This document shows, in pieces, positions 27,722 through 39,600 of a stretch of 64,000 bases of DNA. Positions within the stretch are counted from its first letter, which is position 1. Each line of letters starts with the position of its first letter. The DNA is from Streptomyces sp. CBMA29 (GTDB lineage Bacteria; Actinomycetota; Actinomycetes; Streptomycetales; Streptomycetaceae), in the NCBI RefSeq assembly GCF_014596445.1, contig NZ_MECL01000261.1, forward strand, positions 1 through 64,000, written 5' to 3'. The notes beneath the pieces were generated by a model. It was not told the origin of the DNA, ran no database searches, and saw only the letters and a program-made list of their open reading frames with translations. The translations under genes were made by a program, and so were the position numbers.

Positions 27722-29473
27722 TCAGAGGAGGGTGTTGTACGCCTGCCAGCCGTCGCTGATCTTGAGGCGGGGCTTGAACGGGGCGGCGGGGTTGCCGGTG
27801 CCTTCGTAGTACCAGAGGCCGGTGGGGTCGGTCGCGATGAGGTCGTCGTGGCCGTCGCCGTGGAGGTCACCGACGCCGAGGAGGTGGGTGTAGGCGTTCC
27901 AGCCGGGGCCGACCGGGACGCGGCGCGCGTACGGGGCGGCGGGGTTGCCCGTACCGGCGTAGAGCCACAACTCCCCTGTGGTGTCACGGGCGATCAGGTC
28001 GGCGCGGCCGTCGCCGGTGACGTCGCCCGCGTGGGTGAGGGCGTTGTACGTGTTCCAGCCGGGGCCGACGGCGGTACGCGGCTGGAAGGGGCGGGCGCTG
28101 TCGCCCGTACCCCGGTAGAGCCACAACTCCCCTGTGGCGTCGCGGGCGAGGAGGTCGGCGTTGCCGTCGCCGGTGACGTCGCCGGTTCCGGCCAGCGTGG
28201 TGTAGATGTTCCACCCGGTACCGACGCGGGTGCGGGAGCCGAAGTAGCCGCCCGACGGGTTGAGGGTGCCCGAATACAGCCACAGGACACCGGACTTGTC
28301 GCGGGCGACGACGTCCCCGGCGGCGTCCCACGTCTGCGGGGCCAGCGAGGTCAGCGCCGTATAGCCGCCCCAGCCGCCGCCGACCAGGTGGCGGGAGCTG
28401 TAGGAGGCGGAGTCGTGGGTGGAGCGGATGCCGGGGATGAGCCACAGATCGCCCTTGGCGTCCCGCCCGTAGAGGACCGGGACCATCCCGGCGGGACGGA
28501 CGTCCGCCGTGAAGTGCAGCGTCTCCGGCGCGCCTACGTACTGCCGTCCCTGCGGGTCGCGGACCTCGATACGGCCTGCGAGGTCGCCGGCGGGCAGCCC
28601 CCACACGGCTTTGAAGCTCACATACTGCGACTGGTGGGCGGACGCGCTCCAGTCGATTGCCGGGAAGTCGATGCTGAGCGAACCGTCGGCGCCGCGCGTC
28701 CAGGGCATGACGGCGTAGCTCTGACCGTCCGCGCTGAACCGCAGCGTGACCGCCTTCACCAGCTGCTCAGCGGTGTATCCGGCCGCGGCGATCTGCGCCG
28801 CACTGAACAGCATCCGGGTGCTGGTGGCCTTCGTCGGCGCAGGAGCCGACCACCGCATCTGGGTGTCGAGCCGCTCCGGGATCGCGTGCGGTCCGCCGGT
28901 GACGACCTGCGGGCCGCCGCTGTACCGGACCCCGTCCACCAGGTCCCAACTGGGCGTGAAATACGGCTGGTACACGATCAGGTCGCTCGTCGAGTGGTTG
29001 GTGGAGGAGTCCGCGATGTCCTTGCCGGTCGCACCGTCCACCAACTGCGCCTGCACCATGATCTGTCCGTACACCGGGTACGCGGCGCTGATGTGCAGAT
29101 GCGTCGTCCCGGCCGTCATCGGCGCGCCCTTGACTCCGTTGCCGTCGCTGTCCGCCGCACCGATCTCGACGGTGTCCGGGGACGGCGAACGGTCGACGAC
29201 CGGCAGTACGTTCCCCGCGTCGTCGGTCACCCGTATGTTGGACGCGCCCGCGTACAGGTCGAGCCGTAGAAACGCGTCCGTGCTCGGCGGCGCGGCCACC
29301 GTCAGGTCGATGTCCCCCGCGGGCCCGTACATGTCGATGGCCTGGCTGTGGCTGACCGTCACCGAGGGCACGTCCGAGCCCTCCGCGCTCGCGGACGCGA
29401 CCGGTACGAGACCGACCAGCGGGGTCAGAACCGCGACGGCGAGCGCGATGCGGTGAGAACGGCGGATACGCAA
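27722..29473 (-). CDS. Secreted FG-GAP/VCBS-repeat protein
   Basis: The product, about 583 aa, has a signal peptide (IALAVAVLTPLVGLVPVASASA), an N-terminal beta region of about 270 residues without a recognised family, and five C-terminal FG-GAP-type units (GDVTGDGNADLLARDATGEL, LWLYRGTGDSARPF, GPGWNTYNALTHAGDVTGDG). These repeats form calcium-binding beta-propellers in extracellular proteins. TTG 29473 is preferred to TTG 29494 because GAAAGGA is correctly spaced before it. It lies about 100 bp downstream of, and on the same strand as, the VCBS protein at 29577-33425, so the two may be co-transcribed. Role unknown; likely surface or secreted binding. Confidence 0.75.
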   Translation of the reverse strand: MRIRRSHRIALAVAVLTPLVGLVPVASASAEGSDVPSVTVSHSQAIDMYGPAGDIDLTVAAPPSTDAFLRLDLYAGASNIRVTDDAGNVLPVVDRSPSPDTVEIGAADSDGNGVKGAPMTAGTTHLHISAAYPVYGQIMVQAQLVDGATGKDIADSSTNHSTSDLIVYQPYFTPSWDLVDGVRYSGGPQVVTGGPHAIPERLDTQMRWSAPAPTKATSTRMLFSAAQIAAAGYTAEQLVKAVTLRFSADGQSYAVMPWTRGADGSLSIDFPAIDWSASAHQSQYVSFKAVWGLPAGDLAGRIEVRDPQGRQYVGAPETLHFTADVRPAGMVPVLYGRDAKGDLWLIPGIRSTHDSASYSSRHLVGGGWGGYTALTSLAPQTWDAAGDVVARDKSGVLWLYSGTLNPSGGYFGSRTRVGTGWNIYTTLAGTGDVTGDGNADLLARDATGELWLYRGTGDSARPFQPRTAVGPGWNTYNALTHAGDVTGDGRADLIARDTTGELWLYAGTGNPAAPYARRVPVGPGWNAYTHLLGVGDLHGDGHDDLIATDPTGLWYYEGTGNPAAPFKPRLKISDGWQAYNTLL

Positions 29474-29576
29474 CGTACGTCCTTTCAAAGCCAATGCCTG
29501 TCGAGAGGTGAGTGATCGGCCCGGCGCCCGGGTGCGCCGCCCCTGCTATGGAGCGGGACACACCCGGGCACCGGAC

Positions 29577-32500
29577 TCAGGTGGTGATCCGCACAGTTCC
29601 CCATGAGGTGTCCGGCCACATGTCACCGACGTTGATGAAGCCACCAGTGCCATTGCCTTGGTAGAGACGGAGAGATCCGTCACCAGCGATGGCACCCAGG
29701 TCTGCCTTGCCGTCACCGCTGAAGTCGCCGGGAATGATATCCCGAATATTGGACCAGTCCAGGCTCCCGGATTCCACGGCGGCAGCGAGATGGCCATTCC
29801 CGTCGCCCTTGTAGAGGCGCAACACCCCGTCGGACGTGTGGATGGCCAAAAGGTCGCTGTTGCCATCGCCGTTGAAGTCGCCACCGGACAGGAGACGCAT
29901 CCCGCTCCAGGAGTTGTCGCCCCAGAAATCTACAGGCGGCTTGAGCGTGCCGTCTCCGTTGTTGACGTAGAGGTGAAGGGTTCCATCATTCCAGACCGCG
30001 ACAAGATCGGTAAGGCCATCGCCATTGAAATCTCCTGCCGTCATCTCCCTTACGATTCCCCAGTTGTTGCTGCCGGGGAAGAGCCTGACGTTGCCCTCAA
30101 GACCGCCCGTCCCGGTGCCGTCGTAGCGATGCAGAGATCCGTCGTCCCAGGCAGCGATAATGTCGCTCCGGCCGTCGCCGGTGAAGTCTCCGGCGACCAT
30201 GAGCCGGACAATGCTCCAACCCGAGTCCCAGATCTGTTTGCCGCTGGTCAGTTTGCCAGAGCCCTGACCGGTGTACAGGTGCAGGGTCCCGTCATTCCAG
30301 CCGGCGATGATGTCGGCCTTGCCGTCGCCGGTGAAGTCGTCGGATGGAGTAACGGTCTGAACGTGCGTGCGCGTCCCCAGATTTCCGGCCGTACTCCCCG
30401 CGGGCGCGTAAGAGATGTTGTGGACGGCCTGCGCATCGATCGCCCACAGATCGGGTGACGCAGTGCCCGTATTGGCTGCTCCGGCCGATGAGATGCTGCT
30501 GATACTGCCAGTGCCCCAACCACTGGAAGCGGTCACCATCTTGGCACTTGGGTCAGCGCCGGCAGGTGAGTCGGGACTTCCCGTGTAGAGGGTGAGCGAG
30601 CCAGAGGTGGCGCTCCTTGCCCACAGTGAGGCCTGCCCGTTCACAACACCCGCATAAGTGATCTCGGTGTTCAGGAACGAGCTGTTGATGAGCCGCGGCG
30701 TGTCGAAGGTTCCGTACGTGGCCGTGCCAGCGGCCCAGTAGAGCCCGCCATCATCGGTGACAAGCCACAGACCGGGCATGCTCTGCGTCGCGTACTGAGA
30801 ATTGTCCGCGGCGATCTGGGTTACATGAGACCACTCGACGGCCGGGATGTCAGCGCCGGTTTCCGGATCCTGGCCCGGTGAAAGGATTGCGGACTGCTTC
30901 AGATCCGCGCAATTGTCCGGACTCGTGGAGCACGGCACCGGCTCACCGTCACCGTTCCCTTCGTAGATGTACGCCTGCTTGTCGGCGCTGAGAACGAAGA
31001 TGTCCTGCTCCACGTCTCCTCTGAACGCGCCGACTGCGGTCTTCGCGCCGGTGAAGTCCGTTGCCGGGGCGCCCGGAGCTGTGGACCACAGGTTCACCGG
31101 GGTGGCCAGACTGCCGTTTCCGGTTCCGGGGTAGACCCGGAGGTTACCGTCGGCTCCTGGCATGACGAGGTCGGGCTTACCGTCGGCGGTCAGGTCCCCC
31201 GTTGCGTCCGGAGTCGTCGGGGGAGCGGTGTTGAAGCTGAAATTGTTCGCAGGCGATTCGTTCCCCGCCTTGTCCACTGCGTAGACGAACAATTGGTCGC
31301 GGACGAATCCCATCGGAACGATGCGCAGCGTCGCACTCTGCTTCCCGGCGTCGGGCTTGACGGTGTGCGGCGGGTTGACCGTCGGCGGCGCGCTGCCCCA
31401 GTTGTAGGCGTAGTACGCGATATCGGTGACACCGGCCGGCGGGGTGATGTCGAATTCGAACTGCGTCCGTGCCGGTGGCGTCAGCGGCGGGGCGTCGTCA
31501 CCCGCCGGGTAGATGTCGGGGGACGTGATGCTCGGCGCACCAGGAGCCGTGGCATCGACCTTGAAGGTCTTGGTGACGACGGACGCCGCGTGCGCCTTGT
31601 CCCCGTCGTCGGCCTGGGCGGTCCACGTGTACGTGCCGGTGGGCAGGTAACCCGCACGCCAACTGATCGTCCCCTGTTGGGTGACAGTGGTGCTGGGCTC
31701 CACCGGCTGCGCCGGTGATCCGGCTACCGGGTAGACCGTCTTGCCACTGCTGTCCTTGCCCGTGAGCGTGAACTTCGCCTGCACCGGGGCTCCGGCATCC
31801 GCATCGTAGACACTGGCGTTGAGAAAGACCGTCGTGTGCCCGATAGTGCTCGCGGAAGGACTGGTGGCGGCCGATGTCACCGTCGGGACGGTGTTGTATT
31901 CAACGGTGACGGTGGGGTTGTTTGCGAAGCGCCGGAAGTTCAGCCCGCTTCCCTCATCAGCGGGTGTCGCACTCAGCATCAGTCCGACCGAGGACAGCTT
32001 GCCGTCATGTGCCCGGGTGAAGGCGTCCTTCACATCGAAGCCCTTGGATGGAGCGGAACTGCACGCGCTCCCGTAGGACTGAGTGTCCTGAAGGGTGATG
32101 TCCAGTGGCCTTTTGTCCCATGTGGTGGAGCTGCTCAGAGCCCCCTTGAAATAGAAGGCGTTGACGTTGGACGTCACCGAACAGGACGCGGAGTAGACCT
32201 CCTGCGCTTTGAACGTGGCGCTGATCACCCGCGCTCCGGCGTTCCACAGGTGTGTATCGGTCTTGAATTGGTAGAGGGCACGTTCAACACCGATACAGCC
32301 GCTGAAGTCGTTGAGTCCCACGCCGGGGGTGTTGTACGGAGCGGTGGAGGAGTTGAGGGCGTTCTTGCTCGGGCAGCCCTGCTGGATCTCGTCGTACGCG
32401 GTCTTGGGATCGTTGCCCGGCATCGGATTGAAGTCCGGGTCGATGTAGACCGGGTAGTGGGTGTCCGCCCCGCGCAGGACCGTGGTGTCGGGCGTGAGGG

Positions 32501-33425
32501 TGAGATGCCCATTGGTGACGTGCGTCGCGACCGTGCCGGTCTTGGCTCCGTAGCCGGGCGCCGTTGAGGAGGACGAGGCAGTTGCCGCTGCCGACGACTC
32601 CCGGTCCACTGCCGCCGCACGCCGTGAAGCTGCCGCACCACTCGTGGCGGTCTGCGTGCTGGAATCCCACATGGCCGCCGTGGGAGAAGTGAAGACCGGA
32701 ACGCCGTCGCGGTCGGCAACGACAACGCTGCCGCTGGCGTCGCCGTTGACCGTCAGATCAGGTGCGTCGGCGTTCAGCACGAGGGTGGAGAGCGCGGGAT
32801 TCGCCGCCGCGGTGGCGTCCTTGACGATCAGGACTTCGGTGAAACCGCCGAGCGGGCTCACGGTCGCCTGGAGATCGACTCCGGGAAGTACATCGCCGTA
32901 CGTGGCGGTCGAACCGGAGACCGTCGGCACCGGCAAGGGAGCGGGCCAGGACAGAGCCAGTCGACGGCCCACGGATGTCATGGTTGCCAAAGGCGTCGAG
33001 CCGCCACCGGAGAGGGAGATGCCCGAAGGTACGGCCTTTGGCTGAAGGGCGCCGTCCGCGGCCGTGTGCAGAGTGGTGTCGACCGGAATCCAGGCGTCCG
33101 CCCGCCGCACCCGCGTCGGATAGACGGACTCCGTGACACTGAGCGTGCCCGACGGATTGGCGGTCACGGTCTCCGTGGCCGTCGTCAGGGACGGTATGTC
33201 GACGGCAGCTCCGGAGCTCTTTGCCTGCGCGACCGCTTCGGCTGCTGTCGTACCGATGTCTGCCGAAGCGGACGGCGCCTGGGTATCGGCGTGCGCGAGC
33301 GTGGACGCGCCCAACGGGATCGTCAGTCCTGAAGCGAGGATTGCCGCGCTGAGCATGACACGCGGAGGACGAACCCACCGGCTGCCACGATGATTTCGCG
33401 CACCACGGCGCCTACCTATGGGCAT
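29577..33425 (-). CDS. Large secreted DNRLRE/FG-GAP protein divergent from the HINT-Rhs gene
   Basis: The 1282-aa product has a signal peptide (VMLSAAILASGLTIPLG...AHA), the N-terminal region shared by secreted Rhs companions (RRADAWIPVDTTLHT, YGDVLPGVDLQATVSPLGG, YPVYIDPDFNP), a DNRLRE-like domain (ALYQFKTDTHLWNAGARV), Fn3/Big-like modules (TYTWTAQADDGDKAH), and seven or more C-terminal FG-GAP units (AGDFTGDGRSDIIAAWDDGS). ATG 33425 follows a G-rich ribosome site on the minus strand. It is transcribed away from the Rhs gene at 33678 across a 252-bp shared control region. It probably acts outside the cell, possibly in carrying or displaying the Rhs protein; that role is inference. Confidence 0.8.
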   Translation of the reverse strand: MPIGRRRGARNHRGSRWVRPPRVMLSAAILASGLTIPLGASTLAHADTQAPSASADIGTTAAEAVAQAKSSGAAVDIPSLTTATETVTANPSGTLSVTESVYPTRVRRADAWIPVDTTLHTAADGALQPKAVPSGISLSGGGSTPLATMTSVGRRLALSWPAPLPVPTVSGSTATYGDVLPGVDLQATVSPLGGFTEVLIVKDATAAANPALSTLVLNADAPDLTVNGDASGSVVVADRDGVPVFTSPTAAMWDSSTQTATSGAAASRRAAAVDRESSAAATASSSSTAPGYGAKTGTVATHVTNGHLTLTPDTTVLRGADTHYPVYIDPDFNPMPGNDPKTAYDEIQQGCPSKNALNSSTAPYNTPGVGLNDFSGCIGVERALYQFKTDTHLWNAGARVISATFKAQEVYSASCSVTSNVNAFYFKGALSSSTTWDKRPLDITLQDTQSYGSACSSAPSKGFDVKDAFTRAHDGKLSSVGLMLSATPADEGSGLNFRRFANNPTVTVEYNTVPTVTSAATSPSASTIGHTTVFLNASVYDADAGAPVQAKFTLTGKDSSGKTVYPVAGSPAQPVEPSTTVTQQGTISWRAGYLPTGTYTWTAQADDGDKAHAASVVTKTFKVDATAPGAPSITSPDIYPAGDDAPPLTPPARTQFEFDITPPAGVTDIAYYAYNWGSAPPTVNPPHTVKPDAGKQSATLRIVPMGFVRDQLFVYAVDKAGNESPANNFSFNTAPPTTPDATGDLTADGKPDLVMPGADGNLRVYPGTGNGSLATPVNLWSTAPGAPATDFTGAKTAVGAFRGDVEQDIFVLSADKQAYIYEGNGDGEPVPCSTSPDNCADLKQSAILSPGQDPETGADIPAVEWSHVTQIAADNSQYATQSMPGLWLVTDDGGLYWAAGTATYGTFDTPRLINSSFLNTEITYAGVVNGQASLWARSATSGSLTLYTGSPDSPAGADPSAKMVTASSGWGTGSISSISSAGAANTGTASPDLWAIDAQAVHNISYAPAGSTAGNLGTRTHVQTVTPSDDFTGDGKADIIAGWNDGTLHLYTGQGSGKLTSGKQIWDSGWSIVRLMVAGDFTGDGRSDIIAAWDDGSLHRYDGTGTGGLEGNVRLFPGSNNWGIVREMTAGDFNGDGLTDLVAVWNDGTLHLYVNNGDGTLKPPVDFWGDNSWSGMRLLSGGDFNGDGNSDLLAIHTSDGVLRLYKGDGNGHLAAAVESGSLDWSNIRDIIPGDFSGDGKADLGAIAGDGSLRLYQGNGTGGFINVGDMWPDTSWGTVRITT

Positions 33426-33677
33426 GAGCCCCCCCTTGTTCCTGGCGGCGCGTTCGGCCGCCCGGTGATCTTGGTGTGACAGCGCCTCCGTGCCGCTCTT
33501 CGCTCGGTCCCCTCCGGAGAGAGATGGGCAGGGTGAGTCGGCTGTCAACTTGTGCATCCTCACTCAGAATTATTCAAGAAACGTTCACGCAATGGTCAAG
33601 AATCCTTTGCGCCCTTCCATCTGACCTGGGACGACTCGTACGGTTCGCAGGCTTGACGATCTCTGGGGAGGGGTTCT
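33426..33677. promoter_or_regulatory. Divergent control region between VCBS and Rhs genes
   Basis: This 252-bp region is clearly less GC-rich than its surroundings, includes AATTATTCAAGAAACGTTCA and a nearby second TCAAGAA, and must hold promoters for both divergent genes. GGGGAGGGG precedes ATG 33678. I cannot assign -10/-35 boxes with confidence. Confidence 0.45.
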
Positions 33678-36600
33678 ATGTCTGCGTCTTGGGGGGCCCG
33701 GTCCGTCGGCCGCACCGCAGGTGCTCGGCGACGGGTCGGAAGACGGTCGGCGAGCGTGGTGCAGACCGCGGTGCTGGGCCTGATGGTGTCGCTCCTCGGA
33801 GTTCCGGCTGTCGCGTCCGCCGCTCAACCGAACCTTCCGGACGCGCCTTTGACTAAATCCGTGTCCGTGCACGCCCTGCCGCACGGAACGACAACGCCGT
33901 CCCCCGCGGCATCGTGGCGACCCCGGGACGTACGCTGGCCGGCAGCCGCTTCCGGTACGGCGGACATTGAGGCGCCCGCCTCCCAGGGCAAGTCGGCGAA
34001 AGCAAGGACGGACGCCACGGCCGGCGGCGCCGTCTCATGGACACGAGCAGGCGCCCTCCCTGTGCTCGTGAAGCCCGGAACACCGTCGAAGACCGCAAAG
34101 TCAGCGGCCTCGACGGGCGGCGCGCCGGCCCATGTCACGGTCCGGCTTCGCGATCACGGCGCGGCGACCGAAGCCGGGGTCAACGGCCTGCTGTTCACCG
34201 CGAGCGTCCCCGCCGGAACGGACGGCGGGCCGGTCTCCGTAGCGGTGGACTATTCGGGGTTCAAGGACGCGTACGGCGGCGATTGGTCGTCGCGACTCCG
34301 CCTCGTACAACTTCCGCCGTGCGCCCTGACGACACCCACGAAGCCGGAATGTCAGAAGCAGACGCCGGTAGCGAACAGCACCAACGACGCAACCGGCTCG
34401 CAGATCACCGGCACGGTACGGATCGCCTCCGCCCCGGCGGGCACCGGTACGATCCTGCTCGCTGCGACGTCCAGCACCGCGAGCGGCGGCGGCGACTTCT
34501 CGGCCACGCCTCTGTCCCCGTCGGGTTCCTGGTCGGCGGGCGGCAACAGCGGCGACTTCACGTACTCGTATCCGATCTCCGTACCGCCCACACCCGGTGA
34601 CCTGACGCCCAACGTGGAATTGAGCTACTCCTCGCAATCGGTGGACGGCCGACTTCCTTCCACCGACAACCAGCCGAGCTGGATCGGCGAGGGCTGGGAC
34701 TACTCGCAGGGAGCCGTCACCCGGTCGTACATACCGTGTAAGGACGACCCCGCAGGCACCGCGCCCAAGACCTCGGACAACTGCTGGGCCGGGGAGATCC
34801 TGCACATCGTCTTCAACGGTCGCTCCCAGGACATCGTCTACGACGCCTCGACGCCCACGAACTACAGCCTCTCCGCCGACCCCACGGCGAAGGTCGAGCT
34901 GAAGACGACGGGCACGACCACGCAGAACGACACCTATGACGGCGACTACTGGAAGATCACCGACGACGGCAAGACGTACTACTACGGCCGCAATTCCATT
35001 CCCAGCTACGGGACCACGCATTCCGCCTGGACCGTGCCGGTGTACGGCGCACACGACGGCGACCCGTGCCACAAGTCGACGTTCGCCACCTCCTCGTGCC
35101 AGCAGGCATGGCAGTGGAACCTCGACGAGGTCGTCGATGCTCACGGCAATGCGATGGTCTACTACTACAACCAGCACACGAACTACTACGGTGCGAACGG
35201 TGCCACCACGGGTGTGAAGTACACCCGCGAGGGCTGGCTGGACCACATCGACTACGGACTCGGCAACGGCAGCACCACCGCCCCCCAGCGCGTCCAGTTC
35301 ACAGTGGGAGACCGCTGCGTCGCCGGCACGTGCGACCCGATCGGCTCCAACACCGCGAACTGGCCGGACGTCCCGTGGGATCTCAACTGCGACAGCGGTG
35401 CCTCCTGCGCCATTCACTCGCCTGCGTTCTTCGCGACCTTCCGTCTGAAGTCGATCGCGACGCAGATCTACGACTCGACGGCGAAGAAGTACAAGGATGT
35501 CGACGAGTACTTGCTGGCGCAGAGCTTCCCGAGCCCCAACGACGGCAACCAGAAGCCGGCGCTGTGGCTCGACTCGATCACTCACACCGCCGATGCGGGG
35601 ACTCTGCCTCTGCCGCCGGTGAAGTTCTCGTACATTCGACTGGCCAACCGGTTCAACGTCCGTGACGGTTATCCGGACCTCTTCAAGATGCGCATTGCCG
35701 GTATCACGACGGAGTCCGGCGAATCGATCAGCGTCAACTACAGGGCGCCGACCGGCTGCAGCACGGCGACCAATCCTTCGACGAACACCACCGCCTGTTT
35801 CCCGATGTACTGGACGCCGGACGGTCTCGCCACACAGTTCCTCGACTGGTTCAACAAGTACGTCGTGTCGTCGGTCACCCAGAACGACAACACAAGGGCG
35901 TCACCGGAAAGCACCGTCACCTCCTACGACTACAGCGTCGGCAAGGCCGCCTGGCATTACGACGACAACGAGGTGGTCAAGGCCAAGTACCGTACGTACG
36001 GGCAATGGCGTGGATACAGCGCCGTCAGGACGCTCGTCGGCGAGGCCACCGAAGGACAGACCGTTTCGGAGACCCGCTACTACCAGGGGATGAACGGCGA
36101 CACCCTGCCGGGCGGCACCACCCGCTCCGCGAACGTCAGCCTGTCGGGCGATGTCAGCGTGCCCGGTGAGGCGACGTTGGTCGCCGACGCCGACGAGTTG
36201 GCAGGCAACGTCCGCGAGACCGTGACGTATCGGGGCGTGAGCGGGCCGGCGGCGACCGCTGTCGTCGACGACTACTGGGTCAGCGCTGCGAAGGCGACGC
36301 GCTCCCGCACCGGACTGCCGGATCTGGAAGCCGAGATGGTCCGCAACGCGGCCATCACCAACTCCACCGCGGTGACTTCCGCTCCGCAGACTTCCTGGCG
36401 CACCGATCGCGTGTCGTACGCCTACGACAAGAGCACCGGCTTGCTGCGCTACACCGACGACCAGGGCGACATCGCGAAGCCGGCGCAGGAGACCTGTGCC
36501 ACGACCTCGTACGCACCGGTCAACGCGGACCTCAATCTGGTCGGCCTGGTCAGCGAGGTGGAGACGGTCCAGGGCAGTTGCGGCGCCGGTGAGGCCGGCA

Positions 36601-39600
36601 CTTCCGACGGCCACGGCGCGCCCACGGGGGTCAACCGTCCCGCCGATGTCATCTCCGACACCCATACCTACTACGAAACCCCCGCCCCGACGTCCTGGCC
36701 ACCCTCGCTACCCGCGTCGCAGGCGACGCCGACCCTGGGCGAGCCGACGCTCGTGGCCCAGGCGCAGAACTGGGCCGGTGGAGCATTCGGCTACCAGGTG
36801 AAGTCCGCAGCCTTTTACGACTCCTACGGTCGTGTCAGCCGGGGATGGGACGCTCTGGGCAACCTGACGAAGACCGACTACGTCACCACCAACGGTCAGA
36901 CGACGGGTTTCACCGTCACCAATCCTCTCGACCAGGCGACGACCACCACCCTCGACCCGAGCCGAGGTCTTGCCACCAAGGTCGTTGACCCCAACAGTGC
37001 GACAATCGAAACCGCCTACGACGCTCTGGGCCGCACAACAGGGGTCTGGCTTCCCGGCCGGTCCAAAGCCACGCAGACCGCCAACTACACGTACGCCTAC
37101 GCGCCTTCGCAGACCTCGCCGCCTGCCGTGACGACGAAGGCGCTCACCGAAGGCGGCAGTTACGCCACGTCCGTCGAGATCTACGACGGGCTGCTGCGCT
37201 CGCGTCAGACCCAGAGCCAGACTCCCCAGGGCGGACGGCTGCTGACCGACACCTTCTACGACAGCCGCGGTCTGGTCTGGAAGGCGAACAACGCGTACTG
37301 GGACGGCTCCAGTACCCCCGGCGCCACGCTGGTCGGAACCACGGACCCGCAGGTCACCGACCAGATTCTGACTACGTACGACAGCCTCGCCCGGCCGGTG
37401 CTGACCGAATCCCAGGACAAGGGAACGGTCAAGGAGAGGATCCAGACCGTCTACGGCGGCGACCGCGTCACCACCATTCCGCTGACCGGCGGCACCGTGA
37501 CAAGCACGGTCACTGACGCCCGCGGCCGCACCACGGAGACCGACGCCTACCAGTCGACGCCCACCGTGACCGGAGACCAGATCACCGGCGGCAGTCCGGC
37601 CGCGACCAAGTTCACTTTCGACGCGACCGGCAGCCACGGCCAGAACTCGGCCATCACCGACCCCGGTTCCAACCAGCGCACGTACACCTACAACCTGCTC
37701 GGCGAGAAGATCTCGCAGACCGACCCGGACACCGGCACCAGCACCATGGGGTATGACGCCGACGGGCGTCTGACATCCACCAGGGACGCCCGGGGCAAGA
37801 CGATCTTCACCACCTACGACGTACTGGGCCGCAGGAGTGCCCAGTACGACGGTCCCGACGCCGCGTCCCACAAGCTCGCCGACTGGACGTACGAAAATCC
37901 CGCGGTTCCGCACGGCCTCGGCCGGATGACGGCGTCGACACGCTACGACTCCGCAGGCAACGCCTACGTCCAGGCCGTCAACGGCTACAACATCCAGGGC
38001 AACCCGACCAAGATCACGACCACGGTCCCAAGCAATGTCACCGGCCTGGCCGGCTCCTACGGCTACTTCTATGGATACACGCCCAACCTGGGACTACCGC
38101 TGTCCACGACCTACCCGGCGGTCGGCAATCTTCCGTCGGAGAAGGTCTCCTACGGCTACAACTCCATGGACATGGTGGACTCCGTGGGCGGCCTGTCCAC
38201 GTACGCCCGCGATACGACCTTCGACGCCTTCTCACGGGTGTCCCAAGCTGTCGACGGGGCTTCGGCGACCAACAGCGCGGTGTTCACCAATACCTACGAC
38301 GAGCACACCGGCGCGCTGAACAACGCGAACATCAGCCGGTCCACCGCACCGGAGAACCTCCAGGACACGACGTACACGCGTGACCTCGCCGGCAACATCA
38401 CCAAGATCAGCGACAGTCGGCTCGGCTCGGCCACCGACACCCAGTGCTTCGCCTACAACGGGCTCGACCGTCTCACCGACGCGTGGACCGCGACCGACAA
38501 CTGCGCCGGCGCGCCCACGGTCGCGGGCACCAACCCCACAGTCGGTGGCGCGGACCCGTCCACCACGTACTGGACGTCCTGGACCTTCGACGTCGACGGC
38601 AACCGCAAGACCCAGGTGAATCACGGCACTTCAGGCATCAGTGCCGACACGACCACGGCGTACACCTACGGAAAGGCCGACGCGCCGGCGACGCAGCCCG
38701 ACACCCTCACCGGCACACGGACCACCGCTCCTGACGGCACCGTCACCGGCGGCACCTACGCCTACGACGCGACCGGCAACACCACCACCCGCACTACGAC
38801 ACCCGGCACGGACACACTGGTCTGGAACGACGAGGGACAGCTCGCGAGCTTCAAGACCACCGGCCAGGACAACCCCACCAGCTACACCTACGACGCCGAC
38901 GGCAATCAGCTTCTGCGGACCGATCCCGACGGGAAGACCACGCTCTTCCTCTCCGACCAGGACGTGGAGTACGACCCGTCGGTGCCCGGCGCCGGTGCTG
39001 TCACCGCGACCCGGTACGTCGCCCTTCCCGGCGACGTCACCTGCACCCGTACCGGTCCCGGCGACGCCTACAGCTACATCGCGTCCAACGACCAGGCGAC
39101 CGGCACCACGCAGCTGACCGCCACCGATCACACGCCGACGTTCCGGCTCCTCGATCCGTACGGCAACCCCCGCGGTACACAGCCGACCGACTGGCCCGGT
39201 AGCAAGGGCTTCGTGGGCGGCACCCAGGACCCGACCACCGGCCTCACCCGCCTCGGCGCCCGTGACTACGATCCGGTCCTCGGCCGCTTCACCTCCGCCG
39301 ACCCTCTCTTCGAGGCCACCGACCCCAACCAGGTCGGCGGCTACGCCTACGCGGGCGACAGCCCGGTCACCTCCAGTGACCCCAGCGGTCTCCAGTCGGG
39401 CGACACCGGCGGAGGCGGTAATCGCATCCACCACCCCGCTTCCGACTGCCCGCCCTTCTGCAGCGTCGACGATCAGCCCCACGGCCCCAGCGGCCCCCAC
39501 GGCGCCAACCGGAACCCCGACGGCAGCGAGGGCGGCGGAGACCTCGGGGACAGCGGTACGCAGGAAATAACCGACAACTCGCCGACCTCGAACGATTCGG

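Noticed and set aside
27713..29269. 518-residue plus-strand frame opposite the FG-GAP gene
   Set aside because: It repeats in step with the FG-GAP units on the other strand, the sign of a shadow frame.
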